This document shows, piece after piece, positions 7,029 through 17,693 of a stretch of DNA of 19,300 bases (the stretch's first letter is position 1; each line of letters opens with the position of its first letter). Position numbers and translations under genes: made by a program. This DNA comes from JALZDI01 sp965653225 (GTDB lineage Bacteria > Actinomycetota > Actinomycetes > Propionibacteriales > Nocardioidaceae): positions 1-19,300 of the forward strand of contig CBFGZI010000072.1 in the NCBI GenBank assembly GCA_965653225.1, given 5' to 3'. The notes under the pieces were generated by a model. It was not told the DNA's origin, made no database searches, and was given only the letters and a program-made list of their open reading frames with translations.

Positions 7029-8159
7029 TCAGCACTTCGGGCTCTGCCGGCAGAACTGCTGCAGCTCCGCGACGTTCTTCTGGTGCTGCGCGTTGGTGAC
7101 CGCGAACTTCGTCTCCCCGGTGTCGGGGTTGACGGTGACGAAGTAGATCCAGTCACCGTCGGCCGGGTGCAGCGCCGCCTGCAGCGCCCGGTCACCCGGC
7201 GAGGCGATCGGGCCCGGCGGGAGGCCGGTGTGCAGGTAGGTGTTGTACGGCGACTTGGTCGCGCGGTCCGCGTCGGTGGTCGTCACCTGCCCGGACTTGC
7301 CGACCGCGTAATGCACGGTGGAGTCCATCTGCAGCGGCATGCCCCGCTTCAGCCGGTTGTAGATCACCCGGGCCACCTTCGGGAAGTCGCCTGCGTTGCG
7401 TGCCTCGCTCTGCACGATGCTGGCCACGGTGACCACCTCCCGCGGTGACATGCCCAGCTTGGCCGCGCCGTTCTCCAGGTCGAGCTTCTGCGCGGACTGG
7501 TCGAACCGGTCGATCATCATCCGCAACAGCATGGGAGCTGTGCCGTTCGGTGGCAGCGAGTAGGTGGCCGGGAACAGGAAGCCCTCCGGGTTGCCGCCGG
7601 CGTACGACGGCAGGCCCAGCTGGTCGGCGTCGGCGGCGGCCCGTTTAAGCGCGCCCAGCGACAGCTTGGAGTCGTCGGCGGCCTGCGCCAGCGTCTGCGG
7701 GACCGTGTAGCCCTCGGGGATGGTGACGGCGTTGGTGACGATCGAGTCGGGGTCGAGCATCCGGTTCAACGCGGAGTCGGCGCTCATCTTCTTGGACATG
7801 TCGTAGAAGCCGACCTGGATCAGCGTGGCCCGCGGCTCGTCGCGCGCGGCGTCGATGAACGCCTCCTCGCTCTTCACCACGCCGTTCTTGTACAGCGTCG
7901 CCGCGATCTCGGTGGAGGTGTCGCCGTCGTGGACCTCGACCAGCACCGACCCGTGGCCGTTGCCGTCGTAGTCCGGTGCCGGGGCGAAGATGTCCTCGAG
8001 GTACGCCCGACCCTTCAGGACGACGAAGCCGCCCAGCCCGAACACCACCACAAGGGACAGCAGCACCGCCAGACACCCGGCGCTGCGCCGGCGGCGCCGG
8101 CGGCGGCGCGCACCGCGGTGGCTGTGCCGCTGTTCCATGTCGAACCCGATGTTGCTCAC
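7029..8159 (-). CDS. mltG: Endolytic murein transglycosylase MltG
   Basis: MltG cleaves nascent peptidoglycan glycan strands at the outer face of the membrane and is thought to release or set the length of new strands. The 376-aa product has a very basic cytoplasmic head with eight consecutive arginines at 18-25, one transmembrane segment at about 29-49, a LysM-like domain at about 71-120, and the YceG catalytic domain. Key motifs are PEGFLFPATY (191-200) and ASIVQSEARN (246-255), where E252 aligns with the catalytic glutamate (E218 of E. coli). The start is GTG 8159, overlapping the ruvX stop as GTGA; an in-frame ATG at 8138 is possible but would lose this coupling. The aroE start lies 31 nt beyond its stop. 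Confidence 0.95.
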   Translation of the reverse strand: MSNIGFDMEQRHSHRGARRRRRRRRSAGCLAVLLSLVVVFGLGGFVVLKGRAYLEDIFAPAPDYDGNGHGSVLVEVHDGDTSTEIAATLYKNGVVKSEEAFIDAARDEPRATLIQVGFYDMSKKMSADSALNRMLDPDSIVTNAVTIPEGYTVPQTLAQAADDSKLSLGALKRAAADADQLGLPSYAGGNPEGFLFPATYSLPPNGTAPMLLRMMIDRFDQSAQKLDLENGAAKLGMSPREVVTVASIVQSEARNAGDFPKVARVIYNRLKRGMPLQMDSTVHYAVGKSGQVTTTDADRATKSPYNTYLHTGLPPGPIASPGDRALQAALHPADGDWIYFVTVNPDTGETKFAVTNAQHQKNVAELQQFCRQSPKC

Positions 8160-8617
8160 GTCGCTCCAAGACCAAGGGTCTCCCCTGGGGCGGACCCGGT
8201 GGCCCGCTCGCTGTCCAGGGCGTACTGCAGAATCACCACCGCGGCGGCCTGGTCCACAACCGCCCTCCGCTTGGCTCCCTTCTTCCCCCGATCTCGCAGG
8301 ACACGTTCGGCTGTGAGCGTCGTCATACGCTCGTCGACCAGCCGGACCGGCACGGGTGCGACCCGGTCACCGATCTCCTGCGCCGACTGCCGCACCTTTG
8401 CGGCCGCGGGACCCTCCCGGCCCGACATCGACGTCGGTAATCCAACCACGACTTCCAAGGCTTGGTGCTCCCGCACGATGTCCGCGAGTCGCTGCAGGTC
8501 GCCCTGACCTCGCCGCACCGTCTCCAGGGGTACGGCGAGCATGCCGTCCGGGTCGCTGACGGCGACGCCGATGCGCGCGTCACCCATATCGATCGCCACT
8601 CGTACACCGCTGCGCAT
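8156..8617 (-). CDS. ruvX: Putative pre-16S rRNA nuclease / Holliday junction resolvase-like protein (YqgF)
   Basis: The 153-aa product belongs to the YqgF family with an RNase H-like fold. In E. coli the protein is linked to 16S rRNA 5'-end maturation, and older annotations call it a Holliday junction resolvase. Acidic active-site residues are in VAIDMGDARIGVA (D10), LVDERMTT (93-100) and VVDQAAAVVILQ (119-130), with VVGLP at 57-61. ATG 8617 lies 13 nt after the alaS stop. It overlaps mltG by 4 nt at GTGA, so the pair is probably translationally coupled. The alaS-ruvX-mltG-aroE order is widely conserved in Actinomycetota. Confidence 0.94.
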   Translation of the reverse strand: MRSGVRVAIDMGDARIGVAVSDPDGMLAVPLETVRRGQGDLQRLADIVREHQALEVVVGLPTSMSGREGPAAAKVRQSAQEIGDRVAPVPVRLVDERMTTLTAERVLRDRGKKGAKRRAVVDQAAAVVILQYALDSERATGSAPGETLGLGAT

Positions 8618-8630
8618 CCGCCCACTGACC

Positions 8631-11309
8631 TCAAGGCGAGGTCACACGCTCCCCCACCGCGTGCTCGATCCGCTGCAGCGCCGCGTCGATACGGGCGACG
8701 TCGGCGCCGCCACCCTGGGCGACGTCGTCCTTGCCGCCGCCGCTGCCACCGATCTCGGTGGCGCCGACCCGCACCAGCGCGCTGGCCGACAGGCCCCACT
8801 CGCGGGCGGCGTCGTTGACCGCGACGACCAGCGACGGCTTGCCGCCGCCGGAGCCGGCGACCGCGACGACTACCGGGCGTTCACCGGGCAGCCGCCCGCG
8901 TACGTCGAGGGCGAGCTTGCGCACGTCACCGGCGTTGGCGCCGTCGGCCCGGTAGCCCACGAACGACACGCCGTACACGTCGCGCGCCTGCTCGGCCAGC
9001 CGGCTACCGGCGGTGAGAAGCTGCTCCACCCGGATGCGCTCGATCTCCTTCTCCGCCGCACGCAGCCGCTCGACGATGTCGTTGACCCTCTCGGGCAGCT
9101 CCTCGGGACGGGCCTTCAGCGCCTCGGACAGCTGGGCAACCAGCACGTGCTCGCGGGCCAGGAACCGGTAGGCGTCGGCGCCGACGAGCGCCTCGACCCG
9201 ACGGACGCCGGAGCCGATCGAGGACTCGCCCAGCAGCTTGACCACACCGAGCTGGCCGGACCGTCCGGCGTGGGTGCCGCCGCACAGCTCGCGGGCCCAG
9301 TCCCCGACCGAGATGACCCGCACCTCGTTGCCGTACTTCTCCCCGAACAGCGCCATCGCCCCCGCGCGGCGGGCCTCGTCCTGGCTCATGACCTCGGCGT
9401 GCACGCCGAGGTCGGCGAGCACCAGGTCGTTGACCCGGGCCTCGACGTCGGCCAGCACGGACGCGGGCACCGCGCCGCTCGCGGAGAAGTCGAACCGGAA
9501 CCGGCCCGGGGAGTTCTCCGAGCCCGCCTGGGTGGCGGTCTCGCCCAGCGCCTCGCGGAACGCCTTGTGCACCATGTGGGTCGCGGTGTGCGACCGGCTG
9601 ATCGACCGGCGCCGCTCTATGTCGACAAGCGACTGCGCGGACGCGCCCACCGTCACCTCGCCGCTGAGCACCCGGGCCTGGTGCACGACCAGGCCGGTGA
9701 TCGGCGACTGCACGTCGAGCACCTGCAGGCGCGCGCCGTTGCCGAGCTCGATCACGCCCTGGTCGGCGAGCTGGCCGCCGCCCTCGGCGTAGAACGGGGT
9801 GCGGTCGAGGACGAGCTCGACCTCCGCGCCCTCGCCGACGGACTGCACCCGCTCGTCACCGGTGAGGAGCCCGCGCACGGTGCCCTCGGAGGTCACCTCG
9901 TTGTAGCCGGTGAACTCGACCGGACGTCCCAGCGCGTCGGCCACCTCGCGGTAGAACCGGGTGTCGGTGTGCTGGCCCTTCTTGCGCTGCGCGTCCTCCT
10001 TCGCACGCTCGCGCTGTTCGGACATCAGCTGCCGGAAGCCGCCCTCGTCGACGGTCAGGCCCTGCTCGGCCGCCATCTCCAGGGTGAGGTCGATCGGGAA
10101 GCCGAAGGTGTCGTGCAGCTGGAACGCCTGGGCGCCGGTCAACTGCTGCTGGCCGGACTCCTTGGCCTGGCCGACCGCGGTGTCGAAGATCTGCGTACCG
10201 GTCTTCAGCGTCTGCCGGAACGCGTCCTCCTCGGCATAGGCGATCTCGCTGATACGCCCCCACTGGGTCTCCAGCTCGGGGTAGGACAGCTTCATCTTGT
10301 CGCGGCTGACCGGAAGCAGCTCGGGCAGCGTGGGCCCGTCGACGCCCAGCAGCCGCATCGACCGCACGGCGCGACGGATCAGCCGGCGCAGCACGTAGCC
10401 GCGGCCCTCGTTGCCGGGCCGCACGCCGTCGCCGATCAGCATCAGCGCGCTGCGCACGTGGTCGGCGACGACCCGGAAGCGCACGTCATCGGGGTGGCTG
10501 TCGCCGTAGCGCCGTCCGCACATGGCCTGCGCGGCCTCGATGACGGGGAACACCTCGTCGATCTCGTACAGGTTGTGCTTCTCCTGCAGCAGGTACGCGA
10601 CGCGCTCCAGGCCCATGCCGGTGTCGATGTTCTTGGCCGGCAGGTCGTGAGCCACGTCGAAGTCGTCCTTGGCGCGGACCGCGCTGAGCTCCTCCTGCAT
10701 GAAGACGAGGTTCCAGATCTCCAGGAACCGGTCCTCGTCGGCGTCGGGGCCGCCGTCGGGGCCGTACTCTGCCCCGCGGTCGATGTAGATCTCGCTGCAC
10801 GGGCCACCGGGCCCGGGCACGCCCATGTGCCAGTAGTTGTCCTTCAGCCCGCGACGCTGGATGCGGTGGTCGGGCAGTCCGGCGACCTTCTTCCACAGCT
10901 CGATCGCCTCGTCGTCGCCGTGCAGCGCGGTGACCCAGACCTTCTCGGGGTCGAACCCGAAGCCGCCGTCGGCGACGCTGCCGGTCACCAGCTCCCAGGC
11001 GAGCTCGATGGCGCCTTCCTTGAAGTAGTCGCCGAAAGAGAAGTTGCCGTTCATCTGGAAGAAGGTGCCGTGCCGGGTGGTCTTGCCGACCTCCTCGATG
11101 TCGAGGGTGCGCACGCACTTCTGGACGCTGACCGCGCGCGGGTACGGCGGTGTCTGCTGGCCCAGGAAGTACGGCTTGAACGGCACCATGCCGGCGTTGA
11201 CGAACAGCAGGTTGGGGTCGTCGAGCAGCAGCGAGGCGGACGGCACCGCCGTGTGGCCGCGCTGCTCGAAGTGCTGGAGGAACCGGCGGCGGATCTCCGC
11301 TGTCTCCAT
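8631..11309 (-). CDS. alaS: Alanine--tRNA ligase
   Basis: AlaRS charges tRNA-Ala and edits mischarged Ser and Gly. The 892-aa product has the usual full-length architecture. A class II catalytic core lies at about 1-250 with TRHGTFFQMNGNFSFGDYFK (78-97) as motif 2 and GMGLER (231-236) as motif 3; a tRNA-recognition region runs to about 460; an editing domain holds the zinc ligands HTATH (H574, H578) and CGGTH (C676, H680); and a C-terminal C-Ala/DHHA1 domain (about 735-892) carries the glycine-rich GGSGGGKDDVAQGGG. All key residues are present. ATG 11309 overlaps the TGA of the DUF6167 gene by one base (TGATG) and is preceded by a strong Shine-Dalgarno. Confidence 0.98.
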   Translation of the reverse strand: METAEIRRRFLQHFEQRGHTAVPSASLLLDDPNLLFVNAGMVPFKPYFLGQQTPPYPRAVSVQKCVRTLDIEEVGKTTRHGTFFQMNGNFSFGDYFKEGAIELAWELVTGSVADGGFGFDPEKVWVTALHGDDEAIELWKKVAGLPDHRIQRRGLKDNYWHMGVPGPGGPCSEIYIDRGAEYGPDGGPDADEDRFLEIWNLVFMQEELSAVRAKDDFDVAHDLPAKNIDTGMGLERVAYLLQEKHNLYEIDEVFPVIEAAQAMCGRRYGDSHPDDVRFRVVADHVRSALMLIGDGVRPGNEGRGYVLRRLIRRAVRSMRLLGVDGPTLPELLPVSRDKMKLSYPELETQWGRISEIAYAEEDAFRQTLKTGTQIFDTAVGQAKESGQQQLTGAQAFQLHDTFGFPIDLTLEMAAEQGLTVDEGGFRQLMSEQRERAKEDAQRKKGQHTDTRFYREVADALGRPVEFTGYNEVTSEGTVRGLLTGDERVQSVGEGAEVELVLDRTPFYAEGGGQLADQGVIELGNGARLQVLDVQSPITGLVVHQARVLSGEVTVGASAQSLVDIERRRSISRSHTATHMVHKAFREALGETATQAGSENSPGRFRFDFSASGAVPASVLADVEARVNDLVLADLGVHAEVMSQDEARRAGAMALFGEKYGNEVRVISVGDWARELCGGTHAGRSGQLGVVKLLGESSIGSGVRRVEALVGADAYRFLAREHVLVAQLSEALKARPEELPERVNDIVERLRAAEKEIERIRVEQLLTAGSRLAEQARDVYGVSFVGYRADGANAGDVRKLALDVRGRLPGERPVVVAVAGSGGGKPSLVVAVNDAAREWGLSASALVRVGATEIGGSGGGKDDVAQGGGADVARIDAALQRIEHAVGERVTSP

Positions 11310-11608
11310 CAGTTGCTGCCTCTTCCAGAGCCTTGGGTGACGCTGAGCTGTTGCGGGCGCTGGGCCTGCTCGGGGATAGCCCCGTCGCTAGGCCCAGAGT
11401 CGAGCACGGCGAGGTCCTCGCGCAATTGCGATTCGCGCTCGCTCATGCCGACGACGACCTCGTCGCGGAACAGCCGGGCGGCGAAGGTGAGAGCGCCGAT
11501 CTGGTCACCGATCCCGGCGGGGGTCAGCCGCTCGGCCGCGCGCCGGGTCTTGACCATCGCGTAGACGCCGGTTCCGGCCCCGACCGCGAACCAGAACACA
11601 CGGCTCAC
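11309..11608 (-). CDS. DUF6167 family protein
   Basis: This 99-aa protein matches the small actinobacterial DUF6167 family found upstream of alaS. Its function is unknown. The N-terminus MSRVFWFAVGAGTGVYAMVK forms a short hydrophobic segment (about 4-19) that could be a membrane anchor. It is followed by a basic helix KTRRAAERLTP and a mixed-charge helix with RLFRDEVVVGMSERESQLRE; the C-terminal 30 residues are Gln/Ser/Gly-rich and probably disordered. GTG 11608 overlaps the DUF948 stop as GTGA, and its own stop overlaps the alaS start by one base, so it sits in the middle of a coupled series. Confidence 0.88.
   Translation of the reverse strand: MSRVFWFAVGAGTGVYAMVKTRRAAERLTPAGIGDQIGALTFAARLFRDEVVVGMSERESQLREDLAVLDSGPSDGAIPEQAQRPQQLSVTQGSGRGSN
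11319..11326 (-). promoter_or_regulatory. Shine-Dalgarno of alaS inside the DUF6167 gene
   Basis: GGAAGAGG on the minus strand ends 9 nt before ATG 11309. It lies within the last codons of the DUF6167 gene and supports the alaS start at the TGATG junction. Confidence 0.7.
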
Positions 11609-12045
11609 TGTGCCGTCCTCTCCTTCGTGCGTGCCCGGGTCTGACGTCTCCGGCGGCGGTACTCGCGGCGTACCTGGAACGCCAGGTGTGCCCGGCGCTC
11701 CTCACGCAGCGCCTGCCGTACGCCGTGCGACAGCGCGGCGACCTTGATCAGCGGCTCGCCGAGCGCGGTGCTGACCACCTGCTGCGCGGGAACGGTGCGC
11801 TGCTCCTCGTCGTCGAACCGGGTGATGACCCAGTCGGCCTCCCGGGCTCTCCCCGGCTGCCCGTCCGCGGTCTCCCCGGCGGCCTCGCGCCGGGTCAGGT
11901 CCTCAACCTGGTCGCAGAGCCGGTCGACCGCGTTCTGCAGGGCGGTGGTGCGTGCGCCGAGCTGGCGCAGCGTCACGACCGCACCTGCGGCCACCAGGAG
12001 CAGCAGCGCGCACGCCACCACCAGGGCGATGTCGACCGGGCTCAT
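11605..12045 (-). CDS. DUF948-type membrane-anchored protein
   Basis: The 146-aa product has one N-terminal transmembrane helix (about 5-26), then a predicted coiled coil (TLRQLGARTTALQNAVDRLC, 25-44, continuing to about 52). The conserved stretch ALGEPLIKVAALSHGVRQAL (93-112) is typical of actinobacterial DUF948 proteins. The tail REYRRRRRQTRARTKER is strongly basic and would stay in the cytoplasm. The function is unknown. ATG 12045 lies 11 nt after the rarA stop, with a G-rich GGGGG shortly upstream. It overlaps the DUF6167 gene by 4 nt; both are small membrane-associated proteins and could act together, which is an inference from position only. Confidence 0.88.
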   Translation of the reverse strand: MSPVDIALVVACALLLLVAAGAVVTLRQLGARTTALQNAVDRLCDQVEDLTRREAAGETADGQPGRAREADWVITRFDDEEQRTVPAQQVVSTALGEPLIKVAALSHGVRQALREERRAHLAFQVRREYRRRRRQTRARTKERTAQ

Positions 12046-12056
12046 GGCCCCCGACC

Positions 12057-13502
12057 CTATCGCGGCGGTTCACCGCCCGAGCCTCCCCCGCTTTGGCCGT
12101 CTGCGGGCTCCCCGCGGATGCGCCTGCGGATGCGGTCCCAGCGCTCACCCAGCGGGCCCTCGGCACCGAGGCTGGTGGGCCGGTAGTAGGTCTCGTCGGC
12201 CACCTCGTCGGGTGCGTACTGCTGCTCGGCGATGCCGTACGGCTCGTCGTGGGCGTAGAGGTAGCCGCGTCCGTGGCCGAGCTTGCGGGCGCCGGGATAG
12301 TGCGCGTCACGCAGATGTGCGGGCACCGCGCCGATCTTGCCGGCGCGCACGTCGGCCGCGGCCGCGTCGATCGCCTTGATCACGGCGTTGGACTTCGGTG
12401 CGAGCGCGAGCGCGATCACCGCCTGCGCGAGGTTGAGCCGCGCCTCGGGCAGTCCGATGAGCTGGACGGCCTGGGCGGCGGCGACCGCGGTGGTCAGCGC
12501 GGTCGGGTCGGCCAGCCCGATGTCCTCGCTGGCCAGGATCACCAGCCGACGGGCGATGAACCGGGGGTCCTCGCCGGCCTCGATCATCCGGGCGAGGTAG
12601 TGCAGCGCGGCGTCGGCGTCGGAGCCGCGGATGGACTTGATGAACGCGCTGATCACGTCGTAGTGCTGGTCGCCCTGCCGGTCGTAGCGCACCGCCGCCC
12701 GGTCGACCGCGGTCTCGGTGGTGGCCAGGTCGATGAGGTCGCCGCCCTGCGCACTCGCGGCGCCGGCGGCGGCCTCCAGGTAGGTCAGCGCGCGGCGTGC
12801 GTCACCGCCGGCGAGCCGCACGATGTGCTCGAACGCGTCGTCGTCGAGGGTCACCGCGTCGTCGAGCCCGCGCGGGTCGGACACCGCCGTACGCACGACG
12901 TCGCGGATGTCGTCGTCGGTGAGCGGCTCCAGGGTGAGCAGCAGCGAGCGGGACAGCAACGGGGAGATGACCGAGAAGAAGGGGTTCTCGGTGGTCGCGG
13001 CGACCAGCGTGACCCAGCGGTTCTCCACGCCGGGCAGCAGGGCGTCCTGCTGGGCCTTGCTGAAGCGGTGCACCTCGTCGACGAACAGCACGGTCTCGGG
13101 CCCGCCGCGGGCCAGGTCGCGGCGAGCGGAGTCGATGGCGGCGCGGACCTCCTTGACGCCGGCCGCGACCGCCGAGATCTCGACGAACCGCCGGTTGGTC
13201 TGGCCGCTGACGATGGCCGCGATCGTGGTCTTGCCGGTGCCGGGCGGGCCCCACAACAGCAGCGACATCGGCTGGTCGCCCTCGATCAGGCGGCGCAGCG
13301 GCGAGCCGGGGGCGAGCAGGTGCTGCTGTCCGGTCAGCTCGTCGAGGCTGCGCGGGCGCATCCGCACCGCCAGCGGGGCGGTAGCGTGCGCGGCGTCGGC
13401 CAGGCTGCCGGCGCCCGGCGAGGACGGAACGCCGGCCGCGCGGGGACGCGCGGGCCGGTCGCCGGCGTCGTCGGGTACGTCGAACAGGCCCTCGGAGTCC
13501 AC
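12057..13502 (-). CDS. rarA: Replication-associated recombination protein A (AAA+ ATPase)
   Basis: RarA/MgsA is a clamp-loader-like AAA+ ATPase that acts at stalled replication forks and binds SSB in E. coli. The 481-aa product has a Walker A motif GPPGTGKTT at 85-93, Walker B VLFVDEVHRF (138-147, with D142-E143), a sensor stretch AATTENPFF (168-176) and an arginine-finger candidate R185 in LLSRS. A helical lid follows, and the C-terminal tetramerisation region includes GARKLGHGRGYLYAHDEPYG. The first 40 residues are a variable leader; homology begins near PLAVRMRPRSLDELTGQ. GTG 13502 is chosen because TACTGT lies 6 nt upstream, consistent with a leaderless start. It is followed 11 nt later by the DUF948 gene. 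Confidence 0.95.
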   Translation of the reverse strand: MDSEGLFDVPDDAGDRPARPRAAGVPSSPGAGSLADAAHATAPLAVRMRPRSLDELTGQQHLLAPGSPLRRLIEGDQPMSLLLWGPPGTGKTTIAAIVSGQTNRRFVEISAVAAGVKEVRAAIDSARRDLARGGPETVLFVDEVHRFSKAQQDALLPGVENRWVTLVAATTENPFFSVISPLLSRSLLLTLEPLTDDDIRDVVRTAVSDPRGLDDAVTLDDDAFEHIVRLAGGDARRALTYLEAAAGAASAQGGDLIDLATTETAVDRAAVRYDRQGDQHYDVISAFIKSIRGSDADAALHYLARMIEAGEDPRFIARRLVILASEDIGLADPTALTTAVAAAQAVQLIGLPEARLNLAQAVIALALAPKSNAVIKAIDAAAADVRAGKIGAVPAHLRDAHYPGARKLGHGRGYLYAHDEPYGIAEQQYAPDEVADETYYRPTSLGAEGPLGERWDRIRRRIRGEPADGQSGGGSGGEPPR

Positions 13503-13508
13503 GCGGTG

Positions 13509-13514
13509 ACAGTA
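13509..13514 (-). promoter_or_regulatory. Candidate -10 element of a leaderless rarA transcript
   Basis: TACTGT on the minus strand fits TAnnnT and is followed by 6 nt (CACCGC) and then GTG 13502. The first transcribed base would fall at or next to the start codon. No good -35 is seen 17-18 nt upstream, and no Shine-Dalgarno is present. This would be an internal promoter within the cluster. Confidence 0.5.
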
Positions 13515-13532
13515 CGCCGCGTGGCGGACGGC

Positions 13533-13721
13533 TCAGCCGGCTGCCTGCTTGGGCGGCTCGATCTGGTCGCGCACCCCTCGGATGCAGTCACGACGCTCCC
13601 GGAGACCGTTGCGTACACCGGGGTTGTCGGTGTGCCGGATCTCGGCGGAGACGTCACCGAGCCATGTGTCGAGTATGTCGCGGAGCACCATGGCCTGGTC
13701 CTCGGTGATCTCGATCTGCAT
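13533..13721 (-). CDS. Small conserved-looking hypothetical protein
   Basis: The 62-aa product begins MQIEITEDQAMVLRDILDTW and reads like a compact two-helix protein rich in acidic and basic residues, ending EPPKQAAG. Similar short proteins with a (V/I)TE-Q-A-VLR-L pattern are familiar from Actinomycetota, but I cannot name a function. ATG 13721 is preferred over the upstream ATG 13751 because a strong GAGGAGG (13727-13733) lies 5 nt before it. The gene sits between aspS (stop 72 nt upstream) and rarA (start 30 nt downstream). It is probably a real gene, since its composition is protein-like and the ribosome-binding site is very good. Confidence 0.75.
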   Translation of the reverse strand: MQIEITEDQAMVLRDILDTWLGDVSAEIRHTDNPGVRNGLRERRDCIRGVRDQIEPPKQAAG

Positions 13722-13793
13722 GCCAGCCTCCTCGTCCCTCGCTACCAGCATGCTCGCGAACCGGCGCCTCGTGCAGGCCTTTTGCGGCGGTCG

Positions 13794-15547
13794 TCACGAC
13801 TCCGGCTTGGCGTCGACGCCCGCCTCCTTGCGCTGCTCGGGCGTGATCGGGGCCGGCGCACCGGTGAGCGGGTCGTATCCGCCCCCGGTCTTGGGGAACG
13901 CGATCACGTCGCGGATCGAGTCGGCTCCAGACAGCAGCGCGCAGATCCGGTCCCAGCCGAACGCGATGCCGCCGTGCGGCGGGGCGCCGTACCGGAAGGC
14001 CTCCAGCAGGAACCCGAACTTCTCCTGCGCCTCGTCCTCGGTCACCCCCATCACCTGGAAGACCCGCTTCTGCACGTCCTCGCGGTGGATACGGATGGAC
14101 CCGCCGCCGATCTCGTTGCCGTTGCAGACCACGTCGTAGGCGTAGGCGAGCGCAGAGCCGGGGTCGGTGTCGAACGTGTCGATGCTCTCGGGCTTGGGCG
14201 AGGTGAACGCGTGGTGCACCGCGGTCCACGCGCCGTGGCCCACTGCGACGTCGGTGGTCTCCGACACCGGCTCGAACAGCGGGGCGTCGACGACCCAGAC
14301 GAACGACCAGGCCGACTCGTCGATCAGCCCGCACCGGCGGCCGATCTCCAGCCGGGCCGCACCCAGCAGCGCCCGCGCTGGGCGCGGGAAGTCGGCGGCG
14401 AAGAACACGCAGTCGCCGGGCGCCGCGCCGACGTGCTCGGCCAGCCCGGCCCGCTCGGCCTCGGAGAGGTTCTTGGCGACCGGGCCGCCGAGCTCGCCGT
14501 CCTCCCCGACGAGCACGTACGCCAGGCCCTTCGCCCCGCGCTGCTTGGCCCAGTCCTGCCAGGCGTCGAGCTGCTTGCGGGCCTGGCTGCCTCCGCCGGG
14601 CATGACGACCGCGCCGACGTAGGACGCCTGGAACACCCGGAACGGCGTGTCACGGAAGTAGTCGGTGCACTCGACCAGCTCCTGGCCCATCCGCAGGTCG
14701 GGCTTGTCGGTGCCGAACCGGCGCATCGCCTCTGCGTACGTCAGCCGCGGGATCGGTGTCTTCAGGTCGTGCCCGACCAGGCTCCACAGCGCGGCCAGGA
14801 CCTCCTCGGACAGCGCGATCACGTCGTCCTGGTCGACGAAGCTCATCTCGATGTCGAGCTGGGTGAACTCGGGCTGCCGGTCGGCGCGGAAGTCCTCGTC
14901 GCGGTAGCAGCGTGCGATCTGGTAGTACCGCTCGAGCCCGGCGACCATCAGCAGCTGCTTGAACAGCTGCGGGCTCTGCGGGAGCGCGTACCAGGAGCCG
15001 GGTCGCAGTCGCGCGGGTACGACGAAGTCGCGCGCGCCCTCGGGGGTGGAGCGCGTCATCGTGGGCGTCTCGACCTCGACGAAGTCGTGCGCGGACAGCA
15101 CGTCGCGCGCCGCCCGGTTGACCTCGCTGCGCAGCCGGATCGCCGCGGCGGGGCCGGGGCGCCGCAGGTCGAGGTAGCGGTGCTTGAAGCGCACCTCCTC
15201 GCTCACCGGCTTGGTGTGGTGCTCCTCGACCGGGAACGGCAGCGCGGCGGACTCGCTGAGCACCTCGACGTCGGTGGCGACCACCTCGACGTCGCCGGTG
15301 GGCAGGGTGGGGTTCTCGTTGCCCTCCGGGCGCCGGCCGACCTCGCCGACGACGCGCAGGCAGAACTCCGCCCGCAGCGGGTGCGCGACCTCCTCGTCGC
15401 GGATGACCACCTGCACCACACCGCTGGCGTCGCGCAGGTCGATGAACGCCACCCCGCCGTGGTCGCGCCGTCGCGCGACCCAGCCCGCGAGCGTCACGGT
15501 CTTGCCGACGTTCTCGGCGCGCAGGCTGCCTGCCTGGTGGCTCCGGA

Positions 15548-15551
<4 letters not shown>
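13794..15551 (-). CDS. aspS: Aspartate--tRNA ligase, probably non-discriminating (Asp/Asn)
   Basis: AspRS charges tRNA-Asp, and in organisms lacking AsnRS also tRNA-Asn for later amidation by GatCAB. The 585-aa product has the bacterial layout: anticodon-binding OB domain (about 1-110), class II core with motif 2 around RCYRDEDFRADRQPEFTQLD (214-233), a GAD insertion (about 290-420), and motif 3 GIAFGWDRI (528-536). H31 in RRDHGG is the residue that marks the non-discriminating enzyme of Pseudomonas aeruginosa; E. coli AspRS has leucine there. The start is GTG 15551, overlapping the hisS stop as GTGA and giving VIRSHQAGSLR, like family N-termini. Identification as AspRS is secure; the dual specificity is an inference. 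Confidence 0.96.
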
Positions 15552-16926
<1,375 letters not shown>

Positions 16927-16927
<1 letters not shown>

Positions 16928-17631
16928 TACAGGCCCTTGGCCGGACCGGACGCGGGGGCGAGGTCGGCGAGGAACGGGTTGGTGGCGCGCTCGCGGCCGA
17001 TGGTGGTCTGCGACCCGTGGCCGGGCAGCACCACGATGCGGTCGTCGAGCGGCAGCACCTTCTCCGCCAGGCTGCGCAGCATCGTCGGGTGGTCGCCCCC
17101 GGGCAGGTCGGTGCGGCCGATGGAGCCGGCGAACAGCAGGTCGCCGGAGAACATCAGCTGGGGTACGTCCTCCGGGCCGTCGTAGGGCGCCCGGAACGAC
17201 ACCGAGCCGGGAGTGTGCCCGGGGTTGTGGTCGACGTCGAACCGAAGGCCGGCCAGCTCGAGGAGGTCGCCGTCGTGCAGCTCGCGGACGTCGTCGGGTT
17301 CGGCGAACTCGTACGTGCCCCCCAGCAGCATCCCGGCGGTCTCCTTGGACATGCCGGCCATCGGGTCGGCCAGCAGGTGCCGGTCGTCGGGGTGGATGTA
17401 GGCGGGGCTGTCGTAGGAGCCGGCCACCGGCGCCACGCACCACATGTGGTCGATGTGACCATGCGTGACCAGCACCGACACCGGCTTGAGGTCGTGCTCG
17501 CGCACCACCTCGGCGACGCCCTCGGCGGCGTCCTTGCCGGGGTCGACCACGACGCACTCGCTGCCGGGACCGGTGGCGACCACGTAGCAGTTGGTCCCCC
17601 ACGGTCCCGCGGGAAAGCCGGCGATGAGCAC
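16927..17631 (-). CDS. Metallo-beta-lactamase-fold hydrolase (glyoxalase II-like)
   Basis: The 234-aa product has the metallo-beta-lactamase signature THGHIDH at 56-62, giving metal ligands H57, H59, D61 and H62. Further ligands are H139 in NPGHTPGS, D164 in FSGDLLF and H205 in LPGHGSQT. The layout and length match the glyoxalase II/hydroxyacylglutathione-hydrolase-like group; the substrate is unknown, and a thiol conjugate such as a mycothiol ester would be one guess. GTG 17631 gives VLIAGFPAGPWGTNCYVV, as expected for the family, and a GGAAGAGGG (17637-17645) lies 5 nt upstream. It is the first gene of the long minus-strand cluster, directly ahead of hisS, as with the corresponding pair in mycobacteria. 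Confidence 0.9.
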
Positions 17632-17693
17632 AGCAGCCCTCTTCCAAACCTCGTCGCACCGTCGCCGCAGTTCACGCGGCATTTCGTCCTGCA

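Noticed and set aside
8541..11564. Plus-strand open frame of about 1000 codons opposite alaS
   Set aside because: It lies antisense to a complete alaS with intact motifs. Its translation is rich in Arg, Gly, Pro, His and Val with no domain, as expected from the GC-rich third-codon bias of the real gene.
13722..13793. Terminator between aspS and the 62-aa gene
   Set aside because: Only a four-base GCCT/AGGC stem could be drawn on the minus strand, which is too weak to call.
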